Of a DNA stretch of 64,000 nt, positions 18,243-26,153 are shown piece after piece. A program made the position numbers and the translations under genes. This stretch comes from JADLHS01 sp039806955 (lineage in GTDB: Bacteria > Verrucomicrobiota > Verrucomicrobiia > Limisphaerales > JADLHS01), in contig JBDHQI010000005.1 of the NCBI GenBank assembly GCA_039806955.1, positions 111,174 through 175,173 on the forward strand, in the 5' to 3' direction. A model generated the notes under the pieces. It made no database searches, was not told where the DNA came from, and worked only from the letters and a program-made list of their open reading frames with translations. How positions within the stretch are numbered: the stretch's first letter is position 1; the number at the start of each line of letters is the position of its first letter.

Positions 18243-18378
18243 GCAACTTCTCGTTGATGAACTTCTTCGGCGTCTCGGGCATCTTGGTGTAGAAATTCCA
18301 CGTGCGCTGATAACGCTTCAGCGTGCGGTCGTCCTTCTTGAGCATGACGGGCGCGTCGTGATCGCCGCAGTCGGCAAC
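18157..18378 (-). pseudogene. Fragment of a 2-oxoacid:ferredoxin oxidoreductase (PFOR/NifJ-like)
   Basis: About 74 codons on the minus strand read VADCGDHDAPVMLKKDD, then TLKRYQRTWNFYTK, PKKFINEKLL and LLYVGGAGSCMGCGEG. The C-x2-C in AGSCMGCGE resembles the start of the thiamine-pyrophosphate domain of pyruvate/2-oxoacid:ferredoxin oxidoreductases. The family assignment is from memory of that pattern and is not certain. Upstream an in-frame TGA follows immediately, and downstream the reading breaks at about 18158-18166, where the sequence becomes the 3' end of the GH99 gene. It is therefore a small internal fragment joined to a foreign gene, either by recombination or by misassembly. Confidence 0.5.
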
Positions 18379-18445
18379 TCAAACTCGGGGCCACGCCGCT
18401 GGCTCCCGGAATGAGATGGTTTTTGAAAAACAGGATTCAATGTGT

Positions 18446-19750
18446 TCATAAATTTTGCTTCGGTTGAACGGGCGACGAACCATCCGATGGGTGCGTTTCC
18501 GTGCGGGAAATTTCCGGCATGGGCGCGGAATCCGCCATTGTCAGGGTGCGAAAATTCTTCCAACGATGGAACGTCATGAAATTCGCGTCATGATTGTTCC
18601 GCGCACCGCCCTCGGCATCGTCAAACGCGGTGCGTACGACGGCAATCAAGTCGTCGCCGTCAAAATGCCAGTCAGGATATTGAAAACCGTGCTTGGCGGT
18701 GTCCGGGTGATACAGCAACACGCAGCGGGTTGTCCACCGCCGCAAATCAGGCGACGCCACCAACGCCAGGGTGTTGCGAATGCCGCCGGGCCGGCCCGCG
18801 TTCTGATGCCGTTCCGGCACAATCGTCGCCAGCGACCAGTAAAGATTGCTCCGCGAATCAAAGCGGATGACAAATTTTTTCGCGCCGCCGGGAAAATCAA
18901 TGAAGCCGGTTGCCGAATCGAACGAAGAAATTTTTCCATCGGCGCTGACGTTAACAATGGCGGCTTTTTCGGGACAATTCGGCGTGTCCACGCGCAGAAT
19001 GTTCACGACGCGGCCTTCGCGCGTCACCACCGCGTTGCCTTCGAGCCACGCGCGGAAATTACCGTCGAGCCAAGCGGCGTCGCGGAACAGGAAATTGCTG
19101 AACGTCCAGTTGGTTGCGTTCAATAAATCCGCCTCCACCGGGATGGACAACATCCCCGCGCCATAACGCTCGCCCCATTTGTTCCCGCCCGACGCGTCCT
19201 CAAACGCGCGCCACAACCGACCATTGTGCTCCACCACCGACATCGGCGCGGTGTGATATTCGCCTTGCGCGGTAAGCAAGCCGCTGGCGGTGTCGCGCGG
19301 TTCGCTCCACGTCGCGCCGCCGTCGGTTGAGCGGCGGATGACGATTCTCCCGTGATGTTTGTCCGTACCCATGAGATAAGCCGCGCCGCGATGCGTGAAA
19401 AGATTCTGCCAGAACAGACATTGCAAACGCGCCACTTCCCGCCACGTTGCGCCACGGTCGGAAGAACGAAAAACCGCGACGGAGGGACATTCGTGCTCGT
19501 TGCTCTTTGGCCCGAAGAAATCGTGCGCGGCCAGATAATCTCCGTTGGTCAACACCGTGAGACTGGGCGAACCGATGTAAAGGCCGGAAGACTTCGGACT
19601 GTAATCAATCACCACGCCGGGCGGGGCAGCGGTGGACACGAGCATTTGCGCAAACAGGATTCCGCCCGCCGCAATCCAGACGAGCCGCCTCTGAATGCTC
19701 ACTGCGGCGAACTTTGACAGATCATTCATTTGCATCTTCATAGTCCTCAT
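18446..19750 (-). CDS. Exo-alpha-sialidase (BNR/Asp-box), secreted
   Basis: Sialidases release terminal sialic acids from glycans. The 434-residue product has a hydrophobic N-terminal segment (RRLVWIAAGGILFAQMLVST) acting as a signal and a six-bladed beta-propeller pattern. Two classic Asp-box repeats are visible, SSDRGATW and STDGGATW. Other propeller turns read GEYHTAPMSVVEHNGRLWRAFE and FQYPDWHFDGDDLIAVVRTAFDD. The first blade contains SGLYIGSPSLTVLTNGDYLA. The arginine triad cannot be assigned with certainty. Several start codons lie close together (MRTMKMQMND), and the longest is used. Just upstream on the same strand, 36 bases away, is a second sialidase-domain gene, so the two likely form an operon. 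Confidence 0.8.
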   Translation of the reverse strand: MRTMKMQMNDLSKFAAVSIQRRLVWIAAGGILFAQMLVSTAAPPGVVIDYSPKSSGLYIGSPSLTVLTNGDYLAAHDFFGPKSNEHECPSVAVFRSSDRGATWREVARLQCLFWQNLFTHRGAAYLMGTDKHHGRIVIRRSTDGGATWSEPRDTASGLLTAQGEYHTAPMSVVEHNGRLWRAFEDASGGNKWGERYGAGMLSIPVEADLLNATNWTFSNFLFRDAAWLDGNFRAWLEGNAVVTREGRVVNILRVDTPNCPEKAAIVNVSADGKISSFDSATGFIDFPGGAKKFVIRFDSRSNLYWSLATIVPERHQNAGRPGGIRNTLALVASPDLRRWTTRCVLLYHPDTAKHGFQYPDWHFDGDDLIAVVRTAFDDAEGGARNNHDANFMTFHRWKNFRTLTMADSAPMPEISRTETHPSDGSSPVQPKQNL

Positions 19751-19786
19751 CCTGCCCGCAATGCGCTCAAAACACGAGAAAATGAC

Positions 19787-22009
19787 TTAGGGGTGTGAGG
19801 CATTCGTGGATTCCGGCGGCACCTTCAGCCATGCCACGTTGAATTGATAGTGCAGCGCACTTGAAATCAGATGGATGATGCCATCGCGCGTCTGGGTGGC
19901 CGCGAGATAACCGCGCGGTTCGGCGTGCGTGGCGTCCATCGTGAATCCGCGCGTCCACGCGCCGCCATCGAATTGTCGCGGCGTCGCGCCCGCCGTCAAC
20001 AATTTGCGGACGCTCCAAGTCTGACCTTCGTCGAACGAGAGCGCAGCAAATATTCCGTAACCGGTAAATTCCTTTCCGGCGGCATCCTGGAACGGCAGGC
20101 CGCGCGGCGCTCCAAGATTCTTCGCGTTGTCCGTGAACGAAACGAACAGTAGCGGACCTTCATTCAAACGCATCAACACCAGCCGCTGGCCGCTGCCGAT
20201 GGTCGGCCATTGGCTTGCGGAGTACGTCCAAGTTTTCCCCATGTCCGCAGAGACGCTTTGCGGCATCCGGTCGTCAATGTTGTCGCCGCGCCCAAAGGCC
20301 AGCAACCGGCCATCTTTTAGTTGCGTCACGCCCGCGTGAATGCCCGCAATCGTGCCGCCGGGATCGAACCACGTCTGTCCGCCGTCCTGGCTGATTTGCA
20401 ACGCGCTGCCGCCGTGTCCCTCGGTCGAGGCGTCACACGGTAAAATCATCCAGCCTTCGCGACTGCGAAATTCCGACGAGATGAGCTGATGTCGCGCGTG
20501 GTATTCGGGAACAATCATGCGCGCCTTGGACCACGAGACGCCGTTGTCTGTGGAGCTGCGCATGGTGATGGCCAAAGGCCCCCAAGTGGCCGCGGCCGAT
20601 AGACCGTTGAAATGATAGAGCGTCTTCTTCCCATCGAACCAAAGCATCGGGCAATGGTCGTTGCGATCTGGCACGTCCCAGAAGGATGAGGCGGCCTGCC
20701 ATTCGTCGCTGCCGTAAGGCAGACGGCTGATGGCTACCGCCAGTTCGCGGCCAGGCTCCTCCACCGTGGTGTACCACACCGCCAGCAAATCGCCGTTGGG
20801 ACACGGCGCAATGTCCGGGTCGTGGTTGTGCTGCGAAAAGAGCGGACCTTCCGAGCCGGGAGGAATTTTCACATAAATCAGCGGCCCTTTGAAATATGGT
20901 TTTCGGGAATCAATTTTTTGAGTCGCCGCGCGCGGCGCGGACTGGCGCACGTTTTGTTGGTAGAACGCGGGACCAACCGGCGGAGGCTGCGGTGTGTTTG
21001 GCATTTCCCCTAACGCAACGCGAAAGCCGATGTACCAACTGCGGCTTTCCGGCGGTGAACCTTGGCGGTTGGCCGAACGTAAATAGTAAGCCGTGGTGCT
21101 GTGGCTGCCGCCGCGACTGACTTTGAAATCGCCGTCGCTCCGTCCGCGCGGGTCGGTTTGCTCGCCGGGCAGATAGGGGCCGTACCAATCCTCGCACCAT
21201 TCCTCGACGTTGCCGTGCATGTCGAACAATCCCCACGGATTGGCTGGCGTGCGCCCGACGTGAAGGGGCACAACTTCGGTCCGACCCCGGCTGGCGCTGG
21301 GCGCGGGATACCAACTGTTGCCCGGGTTTTTCAGAAACTCCGCCGGCAACGTGTCGCCGGTGGAGAATGGCGTGGTCGTGCCCGCGCGACAGGCGTATTC
21401 CCACTCCGCTTCAGTCGGCAGGCGGTAGGGCAAACCTTCCTTTTGCGACAGCCAATCGCAATAAGCTTTCGCCTCGTCCCAACTTACAAAAATCACGGCT
21501 TCGTTGTGATCAATGGAGAAACCGTTTTTTCCGCGCAAGTAGGCGTGCCGGCGGTCGAACTGTTCGTACTGTTCGTTCGTCACTTCATGGATGCCCAGAT
21601 AAAATGGTTTTGAAATCGTGACCGGATGAGTGGGGCGTTCATCGTAATCGCCGTGTTGCGGCGCCCGGGTCTGGCCACGCGCCTTCAGAATCTCCTCCGG
21701 CAGTTTCGCGTCGTTGCCACGAACAAACCGGCCCGACTCGATGCGCACAAACGCCATGCCCACGGAATTGGTGAAGCCCCGCCCCTCGGGCAGCGCAGCA
21801 ATGGAATCAAGCGCGCCGCACAACCACAGGGAGGCAAAGGTCGCGTAGCGCAATCGGCGCGAATGGTGAATGGACGTTGGTTTCAAGGTGGGTTTTAGAG
21901 TCAGTTCCGTATCCGTCGTCAGATTGATGGCTGATTCAATCGCTGGCAAATCAATAAGCTCAACCAAACCGAATTTTGAACAGGCCCGCAAACCAACGGT
22001 ATTTTGCAA
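19787..22009 (-). CDS. Fusion of a formylglycine-generating-enzyme-like domain and a sialidase domain
   Basis: The 740 residues contain two domains. The first (about 75-335) has the FGE-sulfatase/SUMF1 fold: FVRIESGRFVRGND, the HEVTNEQYEQF start, LPTEAEWEYACRAG, GLFDMHGNVEEWCEDWYG and SRGGSHSTTAYYLRSANRQG. It lacks the cysteine pair that active FGEs carry in the RGGS-to-GFR segment, so sulfatase activation is unlikely. The second (about 370-730) is a BNR-type propeller with RSSTDNGVSW, ISQDGGQTW and SFDEGQTWS Asp-boxes and the HNHDPDIAPCPNGDLLAVW opening. A hydrophobic stretch at about residues 56-72 may be the signal; the first 50 residues look unusual and the true start may lie later. It precedes the single-domain sialidase gene. 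Confidence 0.82.
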   Translation of the reverse strand: MQNTVGLRACSKFGLVELIDLPAIESAINLTTDTELTLKPTLKPTSIHHSRRLRYATFASLWLCGALDSIAALPEGRGFTNSVGMAFVRIESGRFVRGNDAKLPEEILKARGQTRAPQHGDYDERPTHPVTISKPFYLGIHEVTNEQYEQFDRRHAYLRGKNGFSIDHNEAVIFVSWDEAKAYCDWLSQKEGLPYRLPTEAEWEYACRAGTTTPFSTGDTLPAEFLKNPGNSWYPAPSASRGRTEVVPLHVGRTPANPWGLFDMHGNVEEWCEDWYGPYLPGEQTDPRGRSDGDFKVSRGGSHSTTAYYLRSANRQGSPPESRSWYIGFRVALGEMPNTPQPPPVGPAFYQQNVRQSAPRAATQKIDSRKPYFKGPLIYVKIPPGSEGPLFSQHNHDPDIAPCPNGDLLAVWYTTVEEPGRELAVAISRLPYGSDEWQAASSFWDVPDRNDHCPMLWFDGKKTLYHFNGLSAAATWGPLAITMRSSTDNGVSWSKARMIVPEYHARHQLISSEFRSREGWMILPCDASTEGHGGSALQISQDGGQTWFDPGGTIAGIHAGVTQLKDGRLLAFGRGDNIDDRMPQSVSADMGKTWTYSASQWPTIGSGQRLVLMRLNEGPLLFVSFTDNAKNLGAPRGLPFQDAAGKEFTGYGIFAALSFDEGQTWSVRKLLTAGATPRQFDGGAWTRGFTMDATHAEPRGYLAATQTRDGIIHLISSALHYQFNVAWLKVPPESTNASHP

Positions 22010-22161
22010 AAATCATGCGTACGAGCCGTTCATTTTCGGCACCAAACCATTCAGAAAAATCGTGTTTCAAGAGCCTGTGGAGTTCATTTGCGAACCGCAC
22101 GAAAGAGTTTTGACACAGCACCAACAAAAGTGACATTTTTCCAAAATGGAAGTGTTACCCC

Positions 22162-22692
22162 ATGAATATTGAAGCGTTGCACATCGGGCTGAAAGTGCGT
22201 CACCCGCAATACGGCGTGGGCACGGTGAAATCCATTTCCGAAGTCACTGCGGAGATTCAGTTCACCGACGGCAAGCGCACCATCGCGCCAGCGACGGCCG
22301 GTTTGGAACGCGCCGCACCCCAAGCGGAGCTGAGCGGATTAAGTCTGCCGTTGACGCAGCTCATCCAGGAAACGGTGGCGGCAGTGGTGGACAAACTGGG
22401 ATTGGAAAAGCCCGAGAATTTTACCGGCTCACTCGCCAAACGCTGGCAGCGGGGCAAACTGGTGTTGCATCCCGCCGATCCGGGTTTGCAAACCAAGGAA
22501 GTCGAACTGGAAACCTTCTTTCACAAAATCGTCATGGTTCGCAATCAACTACGAGTGCTGGAGCAAAAGCTTAACGCGCACGAAAAGTTGTCTGAAGCGG
22601 AGAAAGTGGAACTGCAAGGTTACATCACCCGTTGCTACGGTTCGCTCACCACGTTCAATGTGCTGTTCAAGGACAAGGAAGATCAACTTTAG
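22162..22692 (+). CDS. Hypothetical protein with an N-terminal tudor-like segment
   Basis: The 176-residue protein begins MNIEALHIGLKVRHPQYGVG, then TVKSISEVTAEIQFTDGKRT. This resembles the small tudor-like C-terminal domain of UvrD/PcrA helicases (VRHPKFGVGTV-type), which contacts RNA polymerase. The remainder is acidic/basic helical: KIVMVRNQLRVLEQKLNAHE and LSEAEKVELQGYITRCYGSL, with a heptad-like coiled coil. It has no signal peptide and is not in an operon. The 152-base upstream gap holds a TTGACA-like hexamer at 22110-22115. I do not recognise the complete family; a nucleic-acid or polymerase-binding role is only a possibility. Confidence 0.6.
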   Translation: MNIEALHIGLKVRHPQYGVGTVKSISEVTAEIQFTDGKRTIAPATAGLERAAPQAELSGLSLPLTQLIQETVAAVVDKLGLEKPENFTGSLAKRWQRGKLVLHPADPGLQTKEVELETFFHKIVMVRNQLRVLEQKLNAHEKLSEAEKVELQGYITRCYGSLTTFNVLFKDKEDQL

Positions 22693-22791
22693 GAGACCTC
22701 CGGCATTGTCGATCCGGTCCCGACAGACGCCTCATTCGCCCCCCGAAAAATCCTGCCTCCCGCGCTCCGATGGGACCCCGCGAAGTCGTCG

Positions 22792-23016
22792 CTAAAATTT
22801 AATGGCTTCGTTCAGCTTGCCGCATTGGGCGCAACGGGAACGATCCACATCGGGATCGTCGGTATAAACCAAACCGCAATTGTCGCAGCGGAAAATGCGG
22901 TCTTCACGAACGGTCGGCCGGAATTTGCGGCGGCGGAATTCTGTATAAACCGTCAAGGCCACCAAGCCGCCCAACAGCAGCGTCACGTAACCAAAGATGA
23001 GAGCGGGCGTGGTCAT
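22792..23016 (-). CDS. Small membrane protein with a zinc-ribbon
   Basis: This 74-residue protein has an N-terminal hydrophobic helix (ALIFGYVTLLLGGLVALTVY). A basic segment follows, then a cytoplasmic rubredoxin/zinc-ribbon-like module with two C-x2-C pairs: CDNCGLVYTDD and RCAQCGKLN. It is the last gene of a four-gene set whose neighbours encode TonB-, ExbD- and ExbB-like proteins. Its start overlaps the stop of the tonB-like gene by 4 bases (ATGA). That coupling suggests a structural or regulatory role with the complex, but no function is established for such a protein. Confidence 0.7.
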   Translation of the reverse strand: MTTPALIFGYVTLLLGGLVALTVYTEFRRRKFRPTVREDRIFRCDNCGLVYTDDPDVDRSRCAQCGKLNEAIKF

Positions 23017-23807
23017 GGAGTCGCCGCTTTTTTATCGTCCGGCATCCGGGTCTGCCACTGGAAAACCAGGTTGCCGACCACGACAGAAGTCTGGCCGGAC
23101 GGTGGAATAAAACGTGTGCCGTTGGCAATCTGGATCGCTTGTTGATCCGCTTCCGCCGAACCACTGCCTGGCGGCAGAAGTATCGTGGAAAATACCCGGC
23201 CCGTTTCATCCACAACAACTTGAACGATGGAATTGGTCAAGCCCTCGCGGCTGCTCCGCACCGGCAGCACCGGTAACGGTTCGGCCAGCGGCCAATCCGC
23301 CAAACTTCCGGTGATGCAGACCGCGCTGTGCGTGGGTGGTGATGGCGGCGCGGGAGGAAGCAGAATCGCAAAGCTCGGCGCCGGACTCAGGGATGGATGC
23401 GACGGCGGCGGCGGGGGTTCGGCCGGCTGAACCGAAAAGGAATTGCCTAGTTGTTCCGAAGACAGGTCGAGAAAACGTGGCGTATCGGTCCAGCGAAAAT
23501 TGGGAAAGGGTATCGTCGGCAGCACCAGCCAGGTACTGGCGGCAAAGCCACGCGGATGCGGCCCGGCGAAAACCGTGGGGTCTTGTAAATCCATCATTTC
23601 GGTGCGCATCCATGCGATCTCCGCTCGTACCGCATTTTTGACCGGACGCGGTTCGATGGGGTGATGACTGCCAAAGATATAAATCAACGCGACGTGACCG
23701 ACAAAAGTGAGCAACAAAGTCAGCGTCCAACGCAGCCGCGACCACGACGGTTCCGTAACTTCCGGCGGCGCGGGAAAGCCATTGGCAGCCGGGGCGGACG
23801 GAGTCAT
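23013..23807 (-). CDS. TonB-like energy transducer
   Basis: The 264-residue product has a cytoplasmic N-terminus, a single transmembrane segment (LRWTLTLLLTFVGHVALIYIFG) and a long proline-rich spacer (PAEPPPPPSHPSLSPAPSF, then PPAPPSPP). A C-terminal domain follows: NSIVQVVVDETGRVFSTIL and SAEADQQAIQIANGTRFIP. This is the layout of TonB, which spans the periplasm and transmits ExbBD proton-motive energy to outer membrane receptors. The spacer lacks the usual Lys-Pro/Glu-Pro repeats. Overlap of 4 bases on both sides couples it to exbD and to the zinc-ribbon gene. Confidence 0.78.
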   Translation of the reverse strand: MTPSAPAANGFPAPPEVTEPSWSRLRWTLTLLLTFVGHVALIYIFGSHHPIEPRPVKNAVRAEIAWMRTEMMDLQDPTVFAGPHPRGFAASTWLVLPTIPFPNFRWTDTPRFLDLSSEQLGNSFSVQPAEPPPPPSHPSLSPAPSFAILLPPAPPSPPTHSAVCITGSLADWPLAEPLPVLPVRSSREGLTNSIVQVVVDETGRVFSTILLPPGSGSAEADQQAIQIANGTRFIPPSGQTSVVVGNLVFQWQTRMPDDKKAATP

Positions 23808-24223
23808 GGCGAAGTCGTGCCGGTTTGCGGCGTGGTGGCAATGAGCGAGTCGTTGATCCCGGCCGTCCGCGCCAGCATTTGTAATTCCTGCAAATTTTTA
23901 TAGCGCACCGCTTCGTCCGTCAAAATGACCAACGTCAGTGGTTCAGAAGCCTGTTGCGTGGCCTGCTGCAGGGAATTTTTCAGCGCTGCCGTATCAATCA
24001 GTTGATTCTGGAAATAGTAACGACCCGCCGCATCCATGGCCACGGTGACTGTCGGCTTATCCGTGCCTGGCAAATCCGCGCCGGCGGGCAGGTGGATTTT
24101 GACGCCGGGCGTGTAAAGTCGCGAACTGAGCGAGACAAAAATCACCAGCAAAAAAAACACGGCGGCATAGGCCGTTGCATCGAACGGATTACGCAACAAA
24201 CGTCGGCGCCGCGGAAACTTCAT
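23804..24223 (-). CDS. ExbD/TolR-family biopolymer transporter
   Basis: ExbD/TolR proteins form the proton channel with ExbB/TolQ. The 139 residues start with a basic cytoplasmic tail (MKFPRRRRLLRNPFDATAYAAV) and one transmembrane helix (AVFFLLVIFVSLSS). A periplasmic domain follows (VKIHLPAGADLPGTD ... LVILTDEAVRYKNLQEL). The Asp normally found in the membrane helix (D25 of E. coli ExbD) corresponds to the D in NPFDATAYAAV. It overlaps both neighbours by 4 bases, the translationally coupled order being exbB-exbD-tonB-zinc ribbon. Confidence 0.85.
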   Translation of the reverse strand: MKFPRRRRLLRNPFDATAYAAVFFLLVIFVSLSSRLYTPGVKIHLPAGADLPGTDKPTVTVAMDAAGRYYFQNQLIDTAALKNSLQQATQQASEPLTLVILTDEAVRYKNLQELQMLARTAGINDSLIATTPQTGTTSP

Positions 24224-24936
24224 GGCAGTTGATCGTGGCCGTTTTCCGTGACAATGTTCACGATCTCATTGGCGGTTCGCTCCATGTCCGTAACGATGGC
24301 ATTGACGCGGCTGACCAGGTAGTTGTAACCGGCGTGAACCGGAATCGCGACTGCCAGTCCCGCCGCGCAACAGATAAGAGCCTGCCCCACGCCGGCCGCC
24401 ATCAAATTGCTGTTGGCGTAAAGCGCCTGACTTTGCAGCGTGGTAAAAGTCTTGATGAAGCCCAGAACCGTGCCCAGCAACCCAAGCAACGGAGCGAGTT
24501 GCGCGATGGTTGCCAGCAGGTCCAGATGTTTTTCGAGACGCGGCACCTCGCTCAAGCCCGTTTCCTCGAGCGATTCGCGCACGCGCTCGCGGCCAAAGTC
24601 GCGGTTGAGAATGGCGGTTTTCACCAACCGTGCCACCGGACCGGGCGTGGCGTCGCAAATGGAAATGGCTTCCACCAAGTTGTCGCGTTTGATGACGGTG
24701 CGGACGCCATTCAGAAATTCGGCGGAGTTGATTTGTGAACGATGACAATGCAGGGCGCGTTCGATGAAAACGACCAAACCCGCGACACCCGCAAACAAAA
24801 TCACCCACAACATCGGCCCGCCATCGGCCAGCAGGTTGGGCATGGTCATTTGTTGCGTCACCGATTCGGCACCAGTCGCGCTGGCGAGCAGCGGAACTGC
24901 GGACATTAAATCACCATAGGCCAGGAAATTCGGCAT
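24220..24936 (-). CDS. ExbB/TolQ-family proton channel protein
   Basis: The 238-residue protein has an N-terminal hydrophobic region followed by a membrane helix (LWVILFAGVAGLVVFIERAL). A cytoplasmic loop comes next (RDNLVEAISICDATPGPVAR and ERVRESLEETGLSEVPRLEK). Two C-terminal helices are DLLATIAQLAPLLGLLGTVL and AAGVGQALICCAAGLAVAIP. The GLLGTVLGFI and AGLAVAIPVHAGYNYL patterns are diagnostic of MotA/TolQ/ExbB. I selected the ATG giving MPNFLAYGDLMSAVPLL. A longer frame would run into the ABC ATPase gene upstream and gives an unlikely Cys-rich start. Confidence 0.86.
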   Translation of the reverse strand: MPNFLAYGDLMSAVPLLASATGAESVTQQMTMPNLLADGGPMLWVILFAGVAGLVVFIERALHCHRSQINSAEFLNGVRTVIKRDNLVEAISICDATPGPVARLVKTAILNRDFGRERVRESLEETGLSEVPRLEKHLDLLATIAQLAPLLGLLGTVLGFIKTFTTLQSQALYANSNLMAAGVGQALICCAAGLAVAIPVHAGYNYLVSRVNAIVTDMERTANEIVNIVTENGHDQLP

Positions 24937-25009
24937 GGCAGATTTATAGGGCGTCGCCCGCGAACTTCCAAGTGCCAAGTTGGTTGGTGTTGATGCTGAT
25001 TCCGCGAGG

Positions 25010-25837
25010 TCAGCAGGCTGACAACACCCGCATGTGAAAGCGCCCGGCGTAACGCGTGAGCCGCACCCGGGCATCAAATACCTCGGTCAAAGCCGGGGTG
25101 GTCAGCACCGCCTTCTTTTTGCCCGCGGCCAGAATCCGTCCCTGGCGCAACAACAAGACGTGTGAAAAAACCGGCATGATTTCGTCCACATGATGCGTAA
25201 CCAAAACCAGCGCCGGCGCATTCGGCTGTCGTCCCAGGCGTTGCAGGAATTGCAGGAAACGCTCGCGGGCCGCCGGGTCCAACCCCGCGCATGGCTCATC
25301 CAAAATCAACAACGCCGGCCGCGCCATCAGCGCCCGCGCAATGAGAATCCGCTGGCGTTCGCCTTGAGATAACACCCCCCAGGCACGATCCGCCAGATGC
25401 GCGCACCCAACTTGACGCAGCCAATGGCGCGCGACCCGGCGGTCGGCGGCAGTCGGTTGCCCCCAAAAATCGATCATGGCGTATTTGCCGCTGACCACGC
25501 TCTCCAGCGCCGGCTCGGCATCGGCCATCCTCTGCCGCAACGCCGAACTCACCAACCCCACCCGCTTCCGCAATTCGCGCCAGTCCGATTCTCCGTAGGT
25601 TTCGCCCAACACGGAAATGGCCCCGCTGGTGGGCATCAAATAACCGGTCAACGCGCTGAGCAAAGAGGTCTTGCCGGAACCGTTCGCGCCAAGAATCATC
25701 CAATGTTCGGAGCGGTTCACCTGCCAATTGATTTCGCGTAAAATGGGGGTGCGACCCCGGCGCACACGAAGTCGCTGTACTTGTAAAATTGGCAGCGCGG
25801 GCGCTCGTTTTGAGGCCACTGGATTATGTTTGCTCAT
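25010..25837 (-). CDS. ABC transporter ATP-binding protein without a neighbouring permease
   Basis: The 275-residue ATPase contains Walker A GANGSGKTSLL, the signature LSQGERQRILIARAL, Walker B ALLILDEPCAGLD and the switch His in LVLVTHHVDE. The order and the long region between Walker A and the signature resemble the YlmA/ModF-like single ATPases rather than the MacB type. No permease or binding-protein gene is adjacent, so the transported substrate, or a non-transport role, is unknown. It lies 73 bases upstream of exbB on the same strand and might be cotranscribed with that group. Opposite it, 316 bases away, starts the MacA-like gene. Confidence 0.8.
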   Translation of the reverse strand: MSKHNPVASKRAPALPILQVQRLRVRRGRTPILREINWQVNRSEHWMILGANGSGKTSLLSALTGYLMPTSGAISVLGETYGESDWRELRKRVGLVSSALRQRMADAEPALESVVSGKYAMIDFWGQPTAADRRVARHWLRQVGCAHLADRAWGVLSQGERQRILIARALMARPALLILDEPCAGLDPAARERFLQFLQRLGRQPNAPALVLVTHHVDEIMPVFSHVLLLRQGRILAAGKKKAVLTTPALTEVFDARVRLTRYAGRFHMRVLSAC

Positions 25838-26153
25838 CCCGCTTCATCCTGCGGCGAAATGGCAATTTCAGCAACCCCGGAGCGAACCGTCCGCGCCCGC
25901 CAGAACCGGCGATCCGTCCCCCCGCGGAAAATGCCCGGTGCGCAAGAACAGCGTCGAGCCCACGCAACCAGACGACGACCATCCGTCGTCTCAATCCAGC
26001 TTGGACTTTTTCAACGGATGGGTACAATCCGGCGCATGGGTTTTCCCGGAAAAATTCCGAACGGGAGAGTGGTAACGATTGGCAGGCGCAAGCCGGACCA
26101 GAACAGTGTGATTTTCGCCCGCAGGTCGGATTTTTAAGCGAAAGAAAAAGCCA
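25838..26153. other. Divergent intergenic region with a candidate promoter toward macA
   Basis: This 316-base gap between the minus-strand ABC ATPase and the plus-strand MacA-like gene holds no gene. It is long enough for promoters in both directions. A candidate sigma-70-like site toward macA is listed separately. Confidence 0.4.
26001..26028 (+). promoter_or_regulatory. Candidate promoter upstream of the MacA-like gene
   Basis: TTGGAC and TACAAT are separated by 16 bases. The second matches the consensus TATAAT at five of six positions, the first only loosely. Transcription would start near 26035, leaving an untranslated leader of about 120 bases before the ATG. Judged by eye only. Confidence 0.3.

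Noticed and set aside
19787..22009. Reading the SUMF1-like domain as an active formylglycine-generating enzyme
   Set aside because: The cysteine pair needed for activity is absent from the expected segment.
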